The notes under the pieces: model-generated | Told to the model about the DNA's origin: nothing | Database searches by the model: none | The model's input: the letters and a program-made list of their open reading frames with translations, nothing else | Shown here: positions 22,701-38,019 of the stretch, in pieces | How the letters are laid out: each line of letters begins with the position of its first letter | How positions within the stretch are numbered: position 1 is the stretch's first letter | Assembly: GCF_004193775.1 (NCBI RefSeq) | Contig: NC_041008.1 | Coordinates: 10,187,731-10,251,730 of the forward strand | Direction of reading: 5' to 3' | Source: Glycine soja | Lineage: Eukaryota; Streptophyta; Magnoliopsida; Fabales; Fabaceae | Length of the DNA stretch: 64,000 nt | Made by a program: the position numbers and the translations under genes

Positions 22701-22942
22701 TTGCTGGTTCTGTGAATATCCAGCCATCTGTTTGGAAAAAGGAAGCACCTCTGGCTGCTTCTTTGAATCGTTGGAATGTCTTGGAGCAGGAATCGAGTTC
22801 AAGTTTGTCGTCTACAACTGTTAGAGCTGAAGTTTCTGGGAAGAAAACTGAAAATGCTGGTGAAGAAGGTGGCTCAAAGGAAGAGGAAAAGTTGGATGCA
22901 GCTTCTGAAGTAGTTGATGATTGGGAGAAGGCTTATGAATGA
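19716..22942 (+). pseudogene. NFXL1: NFXL1-like NF-X1-type zinc-finger gene, internally deleted and frameshifted
   Basis: Plant NFXL1 proteins are nuclear NF-X1-type zinc-finger regulators linked to stress and defence responses. The first frame (19716-20678, ATG at 19716) has a repeat-rich N-terminus and a RING-like domain (Cys residues 254-311: CMICYE...CSSC...HLNC...CPGC), then stops at TGA 20676-20678. The second frame, offset by 2, runs open from before the junction to 22942. It carries about seven NF-X1 fingers (CGNHVCSEICHPGSC, CGMHSCKEACHVGEC, CGQHVCECLCHSGHC and others) and the usual C-terminus ending VVDDWEKAYE. Between QSVKFTSSK and IFSCSSYC, about 150 residues with the first two or three fingers seem to be missing (family memory). 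The second frame has no ATG before GMHSC. Almost everything else is intact, so the break is recent or under weak decay. Products could be a RING-only N-terminal protein. Confidence 0.85.
19878..20334 (+). repeat. 78-bp in-frame minisatellite in the NFXL1-like N-terminus
   Basis: Six copies of a 26-codon unit of the form SSNQGVAVAALPVSRGRSNN followed by HGNDAG. Copies differ by a few substitutions (for example APSVSRS, ASPPVSH); the fifth varies most and the last is shortened. The repeat lies between the start and the RING-like domain in a low-complexity, Ser/Asn/Gly-rich region. Confidence 0.9.
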
Positions 22943-23227
22943 GGGCAAAAAATAGGCCTCCTTCTGTTAAAAAAAAATCCGTATTGTTAGAAATTTTATC
23001 TTGTTGAAAAGTAGACATGAATGGTTAGGTCTCCTTGCCTTGTTTTATGAATTTTGGCAAGGTGAAGGTCATTTCGTTTCCTTATAGGTATATGTTTTAA
23101 ACTCAAAAGTTATTAGAACAGTTGTACCCAGATTGAGCAACGGGTATCTACAGAAAAAATTGCATTTTGTAAATGCGCTGCAATGTTTAATCAAGTCCTT
23201 AAATCTTTGGATTGATTATCTGTTTGA

Positions 23228-23233
23228 AAATAA
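23228..23233 (+). terminator. Possible polyadenylation signal of the NFXL1-like gene
   Basis: AATAAA lies about 285 bp after the stop codon at 22942, a normal 3'-UTR length for a plant gene. No transcript evidence is available. 23234-24228 shows no gene. Confidence 0.35.
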
Positions 23234-24228
23234 ATCTAGTTTTGATTTCTCTTGATGGAAGAAAGTCATCATCACAGTTTCTGAAAGACTTCAACTGCCA
23301 CAGCTTTTAGTCTAGAAGTATTCTAAGAACAATTTAGGATTATTTTTAATATTCAAAAATGCTTTTAGACGTTTTCTGATAGCATAATTTAGGCCTTTCG
23401 TTAATTATTAGCAAGTAGTATCAAGTAAATTTTTTACATCCGTGCAGACCAAAAATGGAGTATGTTTAGGAAGTGTACTTGAGAGTGATTCAATCATGAT
23501 ATTTTACCAATATTGGTTAAGAAAAATTATGATTTCGTGTCAGTTAAAACTTTTAATCAAAGATCTTCATTCCAAAAGCGGAAAGCAATGGACAAACTAC
23601 AAAGTTATGGATACTGCTAACATCATAAATACTTCCTTTATCTTTTATTGAACTAAAAAAATACCCTATTTGTGAGACAAAAGACTATAAATTCGTATAG
23701 TTCCAGCTTTGAGTCATCTGTTGCATGTTAACAGGATGATAATGGAAGCACTAGAGGCCAATGCGATGCGAGCAAGAATGTTTCTGATTTCTGAAAAGAA
23801 ATTGCTTTAGCTAAATATATGCAGTAGCAGTAGTAATTAACTTATATATGCTTAAAAGTTCTTTTATATACTCATAAAATTCATCTTTAAGATTCATTTA
23901 AAGAGGTCGAGAATTATCATTCAGGTAAATAAACTTACGGATCCGGATTATCATTCAACTAATTGAGAAGAAAAAGAAAATATTGGGTTCCAGTATATAT
24001 ATAAGCGATGAGGATTTTCGTCTCTCCAAGTTTTTAAAACTTATTCATTACATGTTTGATGATGTATAGTATTGTAGATGGTATTCTGGTAGGGAAATTC
24101 CAACCACAACTGTGTCCTCAATCTATACATAAACAAGTGATGATATTTATAGAGGAAGAAAACATATAATTAAGCAGCATTAGAATTGATCCTATTATGT
24201 TAAAATCGTAGAGTTTAGCCTTGGCATT

Positions 24229-24492
24229 TCAAGGACTTGCATCAACATCTGGCCTATGCTTAGGACAGCATGCTTGAGGAGGAGGAGGAGGGGAAGGAAA
24301 TTTGTACCTGCCAATATTTCAGTAAGTTCTTTGTCAGGCTTAAAGTCAAACTATAGTCACCACCTTTTAAACTGTTTCAGCTAATTAATTAGTCGTTACA
24401 CAATTATGACATATTTACCTGGCTGCAATGGAGGGATGGAAAAGCATAAGCAGCAAGCAGAACAAGCGCAGAAGAAAATATAAAAACCCCAT
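24229..24492 (-). CDS. Candidate small secreted peptide, two exons, 50 residues
   Basis: Exon 1 runs 24492-24419 and exon 2 runs 24307-24229, separated by a 111-bp GT-AG intron (donor GTAAAT, acceptor TTGGCAG). The split codon AG|G gives Arg and the frame stays open to TGA. Residues 1-24 (MGFLYFLLRLF...PSIAA) form a textbook signal peptide: a Leu/Phe-rich core ending in Ala-Ala. The mature part is RYKFPSPPPPPQACC followed by PKHRPDVDASP: a proline run, a Cys-Cys pair and a charged tail. A TATA-like CTATATATATCTA lies at 24571-24583, about 80-90 bp upstream. I do not recognise the family; it is not an obvious CLE, CEP, RGF or PIP peptide. An overlapping ATG-started frame from 24589 through exon 1 is the alternative, but it reads into the intron and lacks this logic. 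The function is unknown. Confidence 0.5.
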
Positions 24493-24570
24493 GGATGTCT
24501 AGGATTAGAGAAAAGTACTCGCAGATCAAGGTTGTGACTTGTGATAGACGATGAAGCTTATCTTCTATGT

Positions 24571-24583
24571 TAGATATATATAG
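24571..24583 (-). promoter_or_regulatory. TATA-box-like element upstream of the small peptide gene
   Basis: The minus strand reads CTATATATATCTA. It is 79 bp from its near edge to the ATG at 24492, which would allow a 5'-UTR of about 50 nt. The surrounding DNA is AT-rich, so chance occurrence is quite possible. Confidence 0.3.
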
Positions 24584-25096
24584 AGCCATGCTTGAAGTAT
24601 TATATTAAGTGCAATATATTTCATTATATACAATCTAATATACGAGTGACTAATAAAAATGAATTTAAAATATATAAGTTATGTAAGTTTTTTAAAAAAG
24701 TTATATAATTTTTAAAAATATTTACATCATATTAATTTTTTATTAATAGTATATAATTTTATAACCTAAATTTTATCATGTCACTCAAATATAAAAATGA
24801 CCCTTTTACTGCATATCGTATGCCCTCGCACACATTGGCTTGTAGTCAATGGTGGCTTATTCTTTCAACTAGCACTCACAAACTCTTAATTAATTGCCTA
24901 TAGGGATTAGAATAAAAAGAAAAATTCTAAGAGAAAAAAGAGGAGCTGTTAAAATGGCTGCCTTCCAATTGGGAGTGAGGCTTGAGGGCAAGTTGGCTAT
25001 GGCATGCAAAGTCTTTCTATTAGATTAGAAGATCTAATTTGTTTAGCCACGAAGTGCGTGTTGTTAATATTATGTCTAGTCATTGATGGGTCTTTG

Positions 25097-25142
25097 CTAT
25101 ATAAAGTGTGTGTGTGTGTATATATATATACACTTTATATAG
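25097..25142. repeat. Perfect 13-bp inverted repeat around a TG/TA tract
   Basis: CTATATAAAGTGT at 25097-25109 is the exact reverse complement of ACACTTTATATAG at 25130-25142. The 20-bp spacer is alternating TG then TA and can partly extend the stem. The rest of 24600-26278 is AT-rich spacer in which no gene is recognised. Confidence 0.8.
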
Positions 25143-26278
25143 TATCATTGCTGGATCCGGGAAGAAAGTGTGTCCATATCAAATGACCCAATTTACAATT
25201 TAATAGTTTCTGTTTCCAGCAAGTCCATAAATGATGATATTTTCTCGTTTCAGCAAAAGTGTTTCCACGAGACCTTGGAGTGGATCTTATTATGAACCCT
25301 AAAAAGGTATTGCATGCAGGTTCATCTCTCCAAAATTGGTGAAAATCGGTTAAGCTGCCTAATGTTTAAGTTGAAAAGGAATGAAAACTTGAAACGAGTT
25401 TATAAATAATTTATCTAAATTTAAATGTATCTTATAGCTAGTATCATTAAACCATGCTATATACTAGCTACTTCGCAGGGGCATAGGCATATCTGCATTC
25501 TAAATATCAAAATACATTCAATAAGAATTTTTCTAACACTTTTTTTACAAGTTATTAACAATTCCAACATACTTTGTTTAATTTATTTCACTTTTTTTTT
25601 AATTTCTAAAAGTGCTAAAACAGTAAGGTACCCTAAATACTACCGGGCATATATAGTACCAATGATATATTGGAGCTGTCAACTAATCTCACTTGCAACT
25701 TCGTACTCAACTAGTCTCTAAGTGATCTTTATAAGGAAGATTTCTCACCAATGAAACAAGTAGCTTTAGGGAGATTCAAACACACTCATAATAAAAATGA
25801 GAGTTTGGACCGGATTTTTAACTACATGTGTTATTTCACTGAGTTGTTTTATTTCTAGATCTCATATTATATATATTATATATATAGAGTGATCAAAAGT
25901 GCCCCAGATTAGGCCAGGCCCCTAGCAAACAACTACTAAAAAAACATTGAGCAAAAACAAAGGTGAACATGAGGCATGCGCAAGTAGCTAAGCAATATGC
26001 AGGACAAGAAAATGGAACAGGATTAATTAATTGCTTGGCTTTAACCATGGAGATATTGGTCTGTCGTCTATGAGCCTTCAACGATCTTTTATTCAAAAAT
26101 AATATCATATATGTTAGCAAGAATTAAGACATTTCATCTCAGTAATTGTCAAAACAATGTATGTAAAAGAAGCAAAACATCTCTAGCTCGTACAAAAGAA
26201 TCCATGACTTGAGTCTTGAGTAGCCTACTTTCATCACCTTTGTTTTCTCTAATGATGTGGCTCTGGACTTTTTTACCA

Positions 26279-27655
26279 ATTGGATGTAACGCTTTTTTTC
26301 ACATGGGATAATTTTTAATTTATTTTTTAAAAGAAGGTAAGTTGTGTTATCACTTTAATTTTTTTAACCGAAATCATAAGTAATTTTACAATTTCAATAT
26401 AATTTTTTATACGACTTCAAAGTTGTTAATTTTTTTTTCTTTTACAATTTTAAAATATTTTTTTATGGATTATGACTTTAAAATTGTAATTCTTTTTTTT
26501 TCACACTATTTTTTTGTTTATATTTTATTTTTTTGTTTTGAATTTTTTAAAAATTATAAACAATTTTATTTATTTAATTATTAAATAAATATTTTTAATT
26601 TTACTTGTTATTAGTTTTATTTAATATGTTGTATATTTTTATGATTTTATTTAATATGTTATATATTTTTTAATTTTATTTTATTTAAAATATATTATAT
26701 TTTTTTAATATAGTTTGTATATTTAAGATTTAGATAATTTGATAATTGTTGATGTTGAAGGACATAATCATGCTAACTGTCCATAAAAACAAATAGATGA
26801 TTAATATAGTTTCTATTTTTTTGTTTCTCCTTAATTTTTATTATTCATTTTATATTAATGTATTATGTTGTTTTTAATTTAACAACTATTTTTATTACTA
26901 AATTATTACATGTTTTTAATAGCACAAAATAAATAATTCAGCATCATAAATTATAACTTAATATTAGTAACAATTTTTTCATATTTAGTTCAAATTTTAG
27001 TTTTTAAAATTTAAATATTTAAAATAAAACAAATATTCAAAAAATATATTAAATGTCATTAAGTTATTTTTATATTTCATTTAAAAAAAAATCAATAACA
27101 TTATTAAAATATTATCTAAATTTTAAATATACAAAATATATTAAATAAAACAATATTAAAAAAATATAGTATATTTTAAATAAAAAAACATTAAAAAAAA
27201 TATATAACATATTAAATAAAACCATAAAAATATACAACATATTAAATAAAACTAATAACAAGTAAAATTAAAATTATTTATTTAATAATTAAATAAATAA
27301 AATTATTTAAAATTTTAAAAAATTGAAAACAAAATAGAATGTAAACAAAAAAATAGCGTGAAAAAGAAAGAACTACGACTTTGAAGTTGTAGTCCAAAAA
27401 ACAGAAATCTTACGGCTTTGAAGTTGTAAAAGCAAAAAAAAAAAAAAAAAACTTATAACTTTAAAGTTATAAAAAAAAAATTACACTAAAATTTAAAATT
27501 ATTTATTATTTTGATTAAAAAAATTAAAGTCATAATAGATATTATGATTTCTTTTTACTGAGAGGGTTGGTGTTATGATTTATCTCTTTTTAAAAAATAA
27601 TTTAAAAATCATCGCATTTAAAAAAAATAAAAAAAAAATAAAAATTACACCCAAT
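26279..27655. repeat. 1.4-kb foldback (long inverted repeat) element
   Basis: The left half (26279 to about 26745) and right half (about 27095 to 27655) are inverted copies. Matching landmarks include ATTGGATGTAA (26279) against ATTGGGTGTAA read backwards from 27655. Others are ACTTCAAAGTTGT-type motifs in both arms, TTTTCAC(A/G)CTATTTTTTTGTTTA, and a long shared stretch with TTACTTGTTATTAGTTTTAT and ATATGTTGTATATTTTTATG. Arms are roughly 450-550 bp around a spacer of about 350 bp. No coding sequence and no clear target duplication were found. It resembles a foldback or Mutator-like MITE; a transcript would form a very long hairpin. Confidence 0.8.

Positions 27656-32043
<4,388 letters not shown>

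Positions 32044-32105
<62 letters not shown>
32044..32105. repeat. (TA)n microsatellite, about 62 bp
   Basis: Uninterrupted alternating TA, with a second short TA run near 32268-32286. 32106-32727 otherwise shows no recognisable gene. Confidence 0.95.
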
Positions 32106-32108
<3 letters not shown>

Positions 32109-32264
32109 CTTAACTACATTGAGTATAGAATCGAAACATATTTAATTTGGACTGTTAATCTAATATTTTATTACAATATCCTTCTAAATTCGTTTGCTAG
32201 CAATTAGATGTGGTAAGAGTACTAGTTAATAAATAAATAAATAAAACTGAAAATCATGATAAAG

Positions 32265-32295
<31 letters not shown>

Positions 32296-32724
32296 CTTGA
32301 CATTCCTTAACTAATGTGGTGGTAATTAGGAATACTTGTTTAACACTATCTTATTCTATAAAAACATCAAATAAAAAATAATATATTTAACATATTTAAA
32401 AATATAAAGAGCATGTAATCCTTTCTTTATTTTGTGAGTTGGAAAATCGACAAAAAGATGGTACAAAGTCTATAAAAAGAAATAGAGTTATTCGATTATT
32501 GTTTATGGTCATTGCCATGCATGCATCAATCAAATCAAGCACTGTGCACACACTGTTCTGCAGTTGTGACTCCAATGGTACAGATAATTGAATGATTGAT
32601 GCACCGATTTGATGAATCCTTTGTAGAACACAAAGGCACACATACACCTAGTAGTAAATTGTAGTATGTACAATCAGGGATGACAACAATGAAGTTTCCA
32701 TAGATTTTGGTGGAATGATTACAC

Positions 32725-32727
<3 letters not shown>

Positions 32728-32774
<47 letters not shown>
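32728..32774. repeat. (AT)n microsatellite, about 47 bp
   Basis: Uninterrupted alternating AT. The following 270 bp up to 33046 holds no gene that I recognise. Confidence 0.95.
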
Positions 32775-32777
<3 letters not shown>

Positions 32778-33043
32778 GAATGTGCAGATTCATTTTTAAT
32801 TAATGTTGAGAAATCCCTTCAGCTAATAAGGATATGGAGTCATGGAGCTAGGACAATGTCTTGTATATATATTCCTCTCAATTCCTCCAACATTGGAGCC
32901 CTCTATTGGTACCAATCCACATGCATACATGAAGAAGGGAAGGGGGACCCCGGGAGGGGAAGAGAAAAGAGATCAACAAGAAAGTTACTTTTACACGCCA
33001 CACAAAAAAAAATGAAACACACATTTAATTTGCATGCTTGACT

Positions 33044-33046
<3 letters not shown>

Positions 33047-33084
<38 letters not shown>
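33047..33084. repeat. (AT)n microsatellite beside the Ogre insertion site
   Basis: A 38-bp AT run ends just before the 5-bp target duplication ACAAT (33086-33090), so the Ogre-type element inserted at the edge of a microsatellite. Confidence 0.9.
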
Positions 33085-33085
<1 letters not shown>

Positions 33086-33087
<2 letters not shown>

Positions 33088-33090
33088 AAT
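33086..33090. repeat. Target-site duplication ACAAT (left) of the Ogre-type element
   Basis: ACAAT directly precedes the LTR at 33091 and matches ACAAT at 50906-50910 directly after the other LTR. Confidence 0.9.
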
Positions 33091-36000
33091 TGTCGCGGTG
33101 ATTTTGGATATCAAGCTATTGATTAGCATTGACTCGCAATTTAAGATCACCACCGATCTTTTATTTTTCCGAAGAAAAGGGAGAAAGCTCGAAAAAACCC
33201 TATTTTTGAGAGATCAAAGGTCCGGGGGTTGGTTACGCAAAGGGAAGGTACTAGCACCCTAAACGTCTATAGTACTCTATAGGAACCTCTTGCTTATTTT
33301 ATCTTTATGCTAAATTAATTATTTGTTTTGAAATAAATGCTCAAGTGTGAAAAGATTAAAGAGATAGGTTCGAGGGAAAGGAAAAGAAATGTTTTTGTTA
33401 TTTTTATTGGAAAGACAAAGTCTTTTGCCTACATACCCGAATGGGATCAAAATCATGTAGTTCGGGGTAGAAAGTCAAGTGATTGGTTTTGATTGATTTT
33501 AAAGTTCGAAAAAAAGAAGAGTTTAGGCAAGATAAGAGGCCGAAAAGGCATAGAAGAAATAAAAGAAGTGAGTTCGATTGATTTTAAATTGAAAAAAAAG
33601 CTAGATTGATTAAAGGTTGATTAAAGATTTGATTAAGAAAGAAAGGATAAAGATTGACCCTTTTTTTGAAATTTCGATTATGGAAAGTTTTTTTTGGTTT
33701 TTTTGTTTGACTCTCTTTTTTTTTTTTTTTTTTTTTTTTTTTAGTTATACGGAGATAAGTCTAAACGCGCCGGATCCCTTAAAATGACGTTGGATCAAGT
33801 GAGGGCCCTTTTCCTCGGATACTGTTCAAATCACGTGATCGTCCTCGGCGGAAAACATAAAATAAACGTGAGTGTCGGTGCAGATTCTCATTTTTATTTT
33901 TATTTACATTGGACCTAGATACATTCTAATTGACAATAATAAATAAAAATTTCAAATGCATTAAAATAAATATGCTAGAAGAAATAATAAAATGCGTGAA
34001 ATACAAAACAATAAATACATATGGTGCATAAAATAAATAAAGAAAATAAAATGCAAGACATAAAAATAAATATAATGCTGGAAATAAATAAAGAAAATAA
34101 AAATGCAAGACATAAAATAATCATGATGCTAAAAATAAAATAAAAAATGCAAGACATAAAGATAAATATAATGCTGGAAATAAAATAAAAGAAAATAAAA
34201 ATGCAAGACATAAAATAAACATGATGCTAAAAATAAAATAAAAAATGCAAGACATAAAGATAAATATAATGCTGGAAATAAAATAAAAGAAAATAAAAAT
34301 GCAAGACATAAAATAAACATGATGCTAAAAATAAAATGAAAAATGCAAGACATAAAGATAAATATAATGCTGGAAATAAAATAAAAGAAAATAAAAATGC
34401 AAAACATAAAATAAACATGATGCTAAAAGTAAATAAAAAAAATGCAAGACATAAAGTAAATATGATGCATAAAATAAAAATAAACAAAATAAAAATGCAA
34501 GACAAAAATAAACATGATACTGGAAAATAAAATGCAAGACGTAAAATAGATATGGTGCTGGAAAATAAATAAAGAAAATAAAAAAATGCAAGGGCATAAA
34601 GTAAATATGATACATAAAAAAGTAATAAAAAAGAATAGAGAAGAAAAGGGGGTGCAGAAAGTAAAATACTAGAAGGAGCAGAAAAAAGGAAATGGGCTCA
34701 AAATAAAAAGTGGGCTTAACAGATCAAATCTGAATCGTCAGATTGATCGAAGCGTCCAGATTTGATCATGGGGAGACACAGTCTTAGCCATTAGATCTTA
34801 ATCAAACGTCACAAGAGAAGAAGAACAAAGTAAAAACCAAGAGGTGAGACGCATCTGATCAAAACAGGGGATAACATTGGCCGTTAGATCTAGGATCTAA
34901 CGGTTCAACCCTGATGGTCCATGGGGACACAGAGATCCGCGTGCACCATAGTATTGGTCATGGCAGCAGTATAAATTCGAAAATAAACCCTAAAATAACA
35001 TAAATCCAATTTCTTCCTCTCTCTAAAGAAACGCTCAGAAGCTCTCTTCTCTCTCTAACCACACACCGCCGGAAGCTGTTTACCGGCGCAGTGGCTGGCC
35101 GGCCATGGGTGGCGGCGCCGCCGCGTCGGAAAAAGAAACTCCTCCTTTTTTAAAAAAACTACATGTTTTGAATTCCTTTTTTTCCCTAGTTCTCAAATCC
35201 ACCGTTATTTTTTGAAAACCAACACTGATAAAGCCTAGATCTAGCCTTGAATCTTAGAAAAAAGGTGAACTACCTTTGTCCTTATGTTATCGTTTAAGCT
35301 TCAGAAAACGGTTACAGCTTGGGTTGTGTGGGTGTGGGTGTTTGACGCAGTGCTTGTGGTTGGTGGTGTTTGGTGTGGGCTTGGCCGCTAGTGGTGGTTG
35401 GTGTAGGCTTTAGGCCGCATGAGTGAGTGGGTTACTGTGTTTGCAGGGATTTCTGTTCTAATGTTTTGATTTTATGAGCAAGATGATTTTGGTTTTTTTT
35501 TGTTTTTGTTGGTGGTTCACGGAGGAGGAGGGTGTTGCTGAGTGGTGGCTGGTGGTGGCTAGTGGTTCACGGAGGGGGAGGGTGGTGTTGAGCGGTGGCT
35601 AGGCCGATGGTTAGTGGTGGCTTGGCTGTTGGTATTCCGACTGTTCGTATTCACCTCTGCCCTCTCTCTCTGACATGCACAGTAATTAATGCAGCATTTA
35701 AAGGACATAATTAGGGTAAAAAACGAAGAGCCCCTCTGGGCCTGGACCAAAAAAAGAGACAGAAAAGAAGAAAAAGGAAAAAAGAAAAAAAGGAAAGGAA
35801 AAAAAACAAAATATAAAACAGCAAAAATAAAATAAAATAAAATAAAATAAAAATAAAATAAAAAACGAAAAAAGGATACTAATAAAGATATTAATAAAAA
35901 ACGGAAATAATAAAAACACTTAATAAAAGGAAAAAAAAAAATAATAATAACTAAAAAAATAATAATAATAATAATAATAAAAAAGGTAAATAAATAAATA

Positions 36001-36134
36001 AAAAAAGGGGGCGTCTTCAAAATGAGGTATTTTAAAATACCTCCCTGCCGAAATTTCATCTGAAATGATGGAAATTTCCGGCTTAAAAGACGAGAAAAAA
36101 AAGAAATAAAACGGGTCAAAAATGGGGTATGACA
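33091..36134 (-). repeat. Ogre-type 3' LTR (3044 bp)
   Basis: Matches 47861-50905 base for base wherever compared. Differences seen are a T-run of 27 here against 29, an A-run of 11 against 10 near 35931, and the outermost base (T here, A at 47861). It contains a 98-bp A-rich tandem array (about 34020-34610) and a GC-rich patch near 35100. An A/T-rich stretch near 35750-36005 gives meaningless Phe/Tyr-rich frames on the minus strand. Confidence 0.95.
34020..34610. repeat. 98-bp A-rich tandem array within the LTR
   Basis: About five units, each built of two related halves: AAAATGCAAGACATAAA(A/G)ATAAA(T/C)AT(A/G)ATGCT, then (G/A)(G/A)AAATAAAATAAA-type filler. Landmarks recur every 98 bp (for example 34129, 34227, 34325). 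The same array occurs at about 48792-49382 in the other LTR. Confidence 0.9.
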
Positions 36135-36150
36135 GATGCCCCTATTTAAG
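36135..36150 (-). other. Polypurine tract of the Ogre-type element
   Basis: The minus strand reads CTTAAATAGGGGCATC immediately before the 3' LTR start TGTCATACC. The AGGGGCAT core in this position is typical of Tat/Ogre elements (from memory). Confidence 0.65.
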
Positions 36151-36414
36151 TCTCTTCGTTACGGAGATTTAAAAGTGAAACTTTTAAAGCGACGGGTCAA
36201 AGAGATTTAAATACAGAGTACACCATTTTTGACCAATTTCAACTACAAAATGCTATGAATGCACTATTATGCACGTAATGTTGCGAATGCTTGCGATGCA
36301 AGTATGAATGCAAGACGAGGTAAATGGCTCGACTGGGAATAACAAAACCAAATGGTACCCGATTTTGTTAAAGAAAAGGGGTCCGACTGGGGATCACATG
36401 GTTTTACTGGGGGT

Positions 36415-36960
36415 AAATGTCAGCTGTTCGGGTTGACGACGAACTGCCACTGACGACAAAGGAACAAAGATAAATGTCAGATGTTCGGGTTATTGCCGAA
36501 CTAGCCAACTGACCAGAATTGAAGATAAATGTCAACTGTTCGGGTTATTGCCGAACTAGTCAATCTGACAAAAACAAAGATACATATCAACTGTCCGGGT
36601 TATTGCCGAACTAATCAACTGATAAGAAACAAAGATAGATGTCAACTGTTCAGGTTATTGCTGAACTGATCAACTGACAAGAATTGAAGATAAATGTCAA
36701 CTGTTCAGGTTATTGCTGAACTAACCAACTGATAAGAAACAAAGATAAATGTCAACTGTTCAGGTTATTGCCGAACTAGTCAATTGACAAGAAACAAAGA
36801 TAGATGTCAACTGTTCAGGTTATTGCCGAACTAGTCAACTGACAAAAAGACAAAGATAAATGTCAACTGTTCAGGTTATTGCTGAACTAGTCAATTGACA
36901 AAAAACAAAGATGAATGTCAACTGTTCAGGTTATTGCCGAACTAGCCAACTGATGACATG
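36415..36960. repeat. 55-bp tandem array in the Ogre 3' untranslated region
   Basis: About ten copies of GATAAATGTCAACTGTTC(A/G)GGTTATTGCCGAACTAGTCAACTGACAAGAAACAAA-type units. The TGTTCxGGTT core starts at 36424, 36482, 36537, 36592 and 36647, then continues at the same spacing. Units contain a short inverted pair, GTTCGG/CCGAAC. The repeats are non-coding and lie between the pol stop codon and the 3' LTR. Confidence 0.9.
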
Positions 36961-38019
36961 AAACAGAGGCAAATGATGCACAAGCTGTTCATTAAAGAAA
37001 TTGCCACTTGGCGGAGAGAGGGTGACACCTTTGGATCAGACCCATTGGGGATGACACTCGGGGAAATAGAAGGTTACAAATTATTCATGATTGATTGAAA
37101 TGAAAAGATAAATGAAGCAAGACTCATGATGGTTAATGCAGCCATGTACGCATGATATTGTCTTTATTGTATATGCATGAATGTGTATATGTATGAATGC
37201 CTGAATGACGACACGACTTGTATGACTGTATGGAGGATTGACTTGTATGATTGTGTGAATGATAGATTTGATGGAACAAGATTGGACAGGTAAGATGGAA
37301 AGTGACCCGACGTCGCATCACAAACACTTGGCAATCTTTAATGGGGATGATGCCACCAGGGTGTATCAAAATAGTGACGGGGTAAAGCCCGGCGTATGCA
37401 GCAACTGATGGGGAATAAACATTTCTTGGGAGAACGTGCCAATCCCAAAATACATGGTAGAAGAGCTGGTGCTTCTGTGGTCATGCTTATTATTATTATT
37501 ATTATTTTTTTTATTTTTTATTTTTTTTTTTTTTTAGAAAACAAAAGCAATTGACCACGTGCAACCTGCAAGGTTTACCCATTCTCATGGTAGCTGTTGA
37601 CACACCCTTCATCTATTCACGAGTTCAAAGAAAAAGTGTTTTGTTGTTTGTGCTTCTCAAAAAAGACATGAAAGAAAATTTATGATTTTGAGAAATATTT
37701 TGTTTCAAATGCTACCATAAAAAAGGAAAGGTTTTATAAGCTGAATAAATGAGAATTCCAAATGAAAGGCAACAGGCTCAAATTTATTTGAAAGAGTGAT
37801 GACCTGCCAATGGCATGGCTCCACTGATCTTACAAAGTTTTGGAAAATGGTAAATATAAGTTGAAGGTTCATTGAACACAATAACCGTTGTTCCCTCTGA
37901 CAACCTTGAATTCCACTGTTTGGATGCTTCAGATTCAGGGTCTCCCTGACATTCCATTGTGCCCCAAATGAACAAAGATCATCTCGATGCAGTTACTTTG
38001 TCTTTTGATCTTTAACTTT

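Noticed and set aside
19716..22942. Calling the NFXL1 locus a normal intact gene
   Set aside because: The frame change and missing finger region cannot be explained by a normal-sized intron in the sequence given.
25893..26120. Cys-rich 51-residue minus-strand frame starting MVKAKQ
   Set aside because: Has an ATG and a hydrophobic stretch but no cleavable signal pattern, family motif or intron support; likely chance.
34129..34615. Phe/Ile/Tyr/Cys-rich open frames on the minus strand of the LTR, repeated at 48901-49387
   Set aside because: They are translations of the 98-bp A-rich tandem array; the periodic composition, not coding selection, explains them.
35559..36119. 186-residue minus-strand frame in the LTR (and its 50331-50909 copy)
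   Set aside because: Mostly poly-Phe/Ile from A-rich homopolymers; no domain; lies in LTR sequence.
36415..36960. CRISPR-like regular repeats
   Set aside because: Units are contiguous 55-bp tandem repeats without unique spacers, inside a plant retrotransposon.
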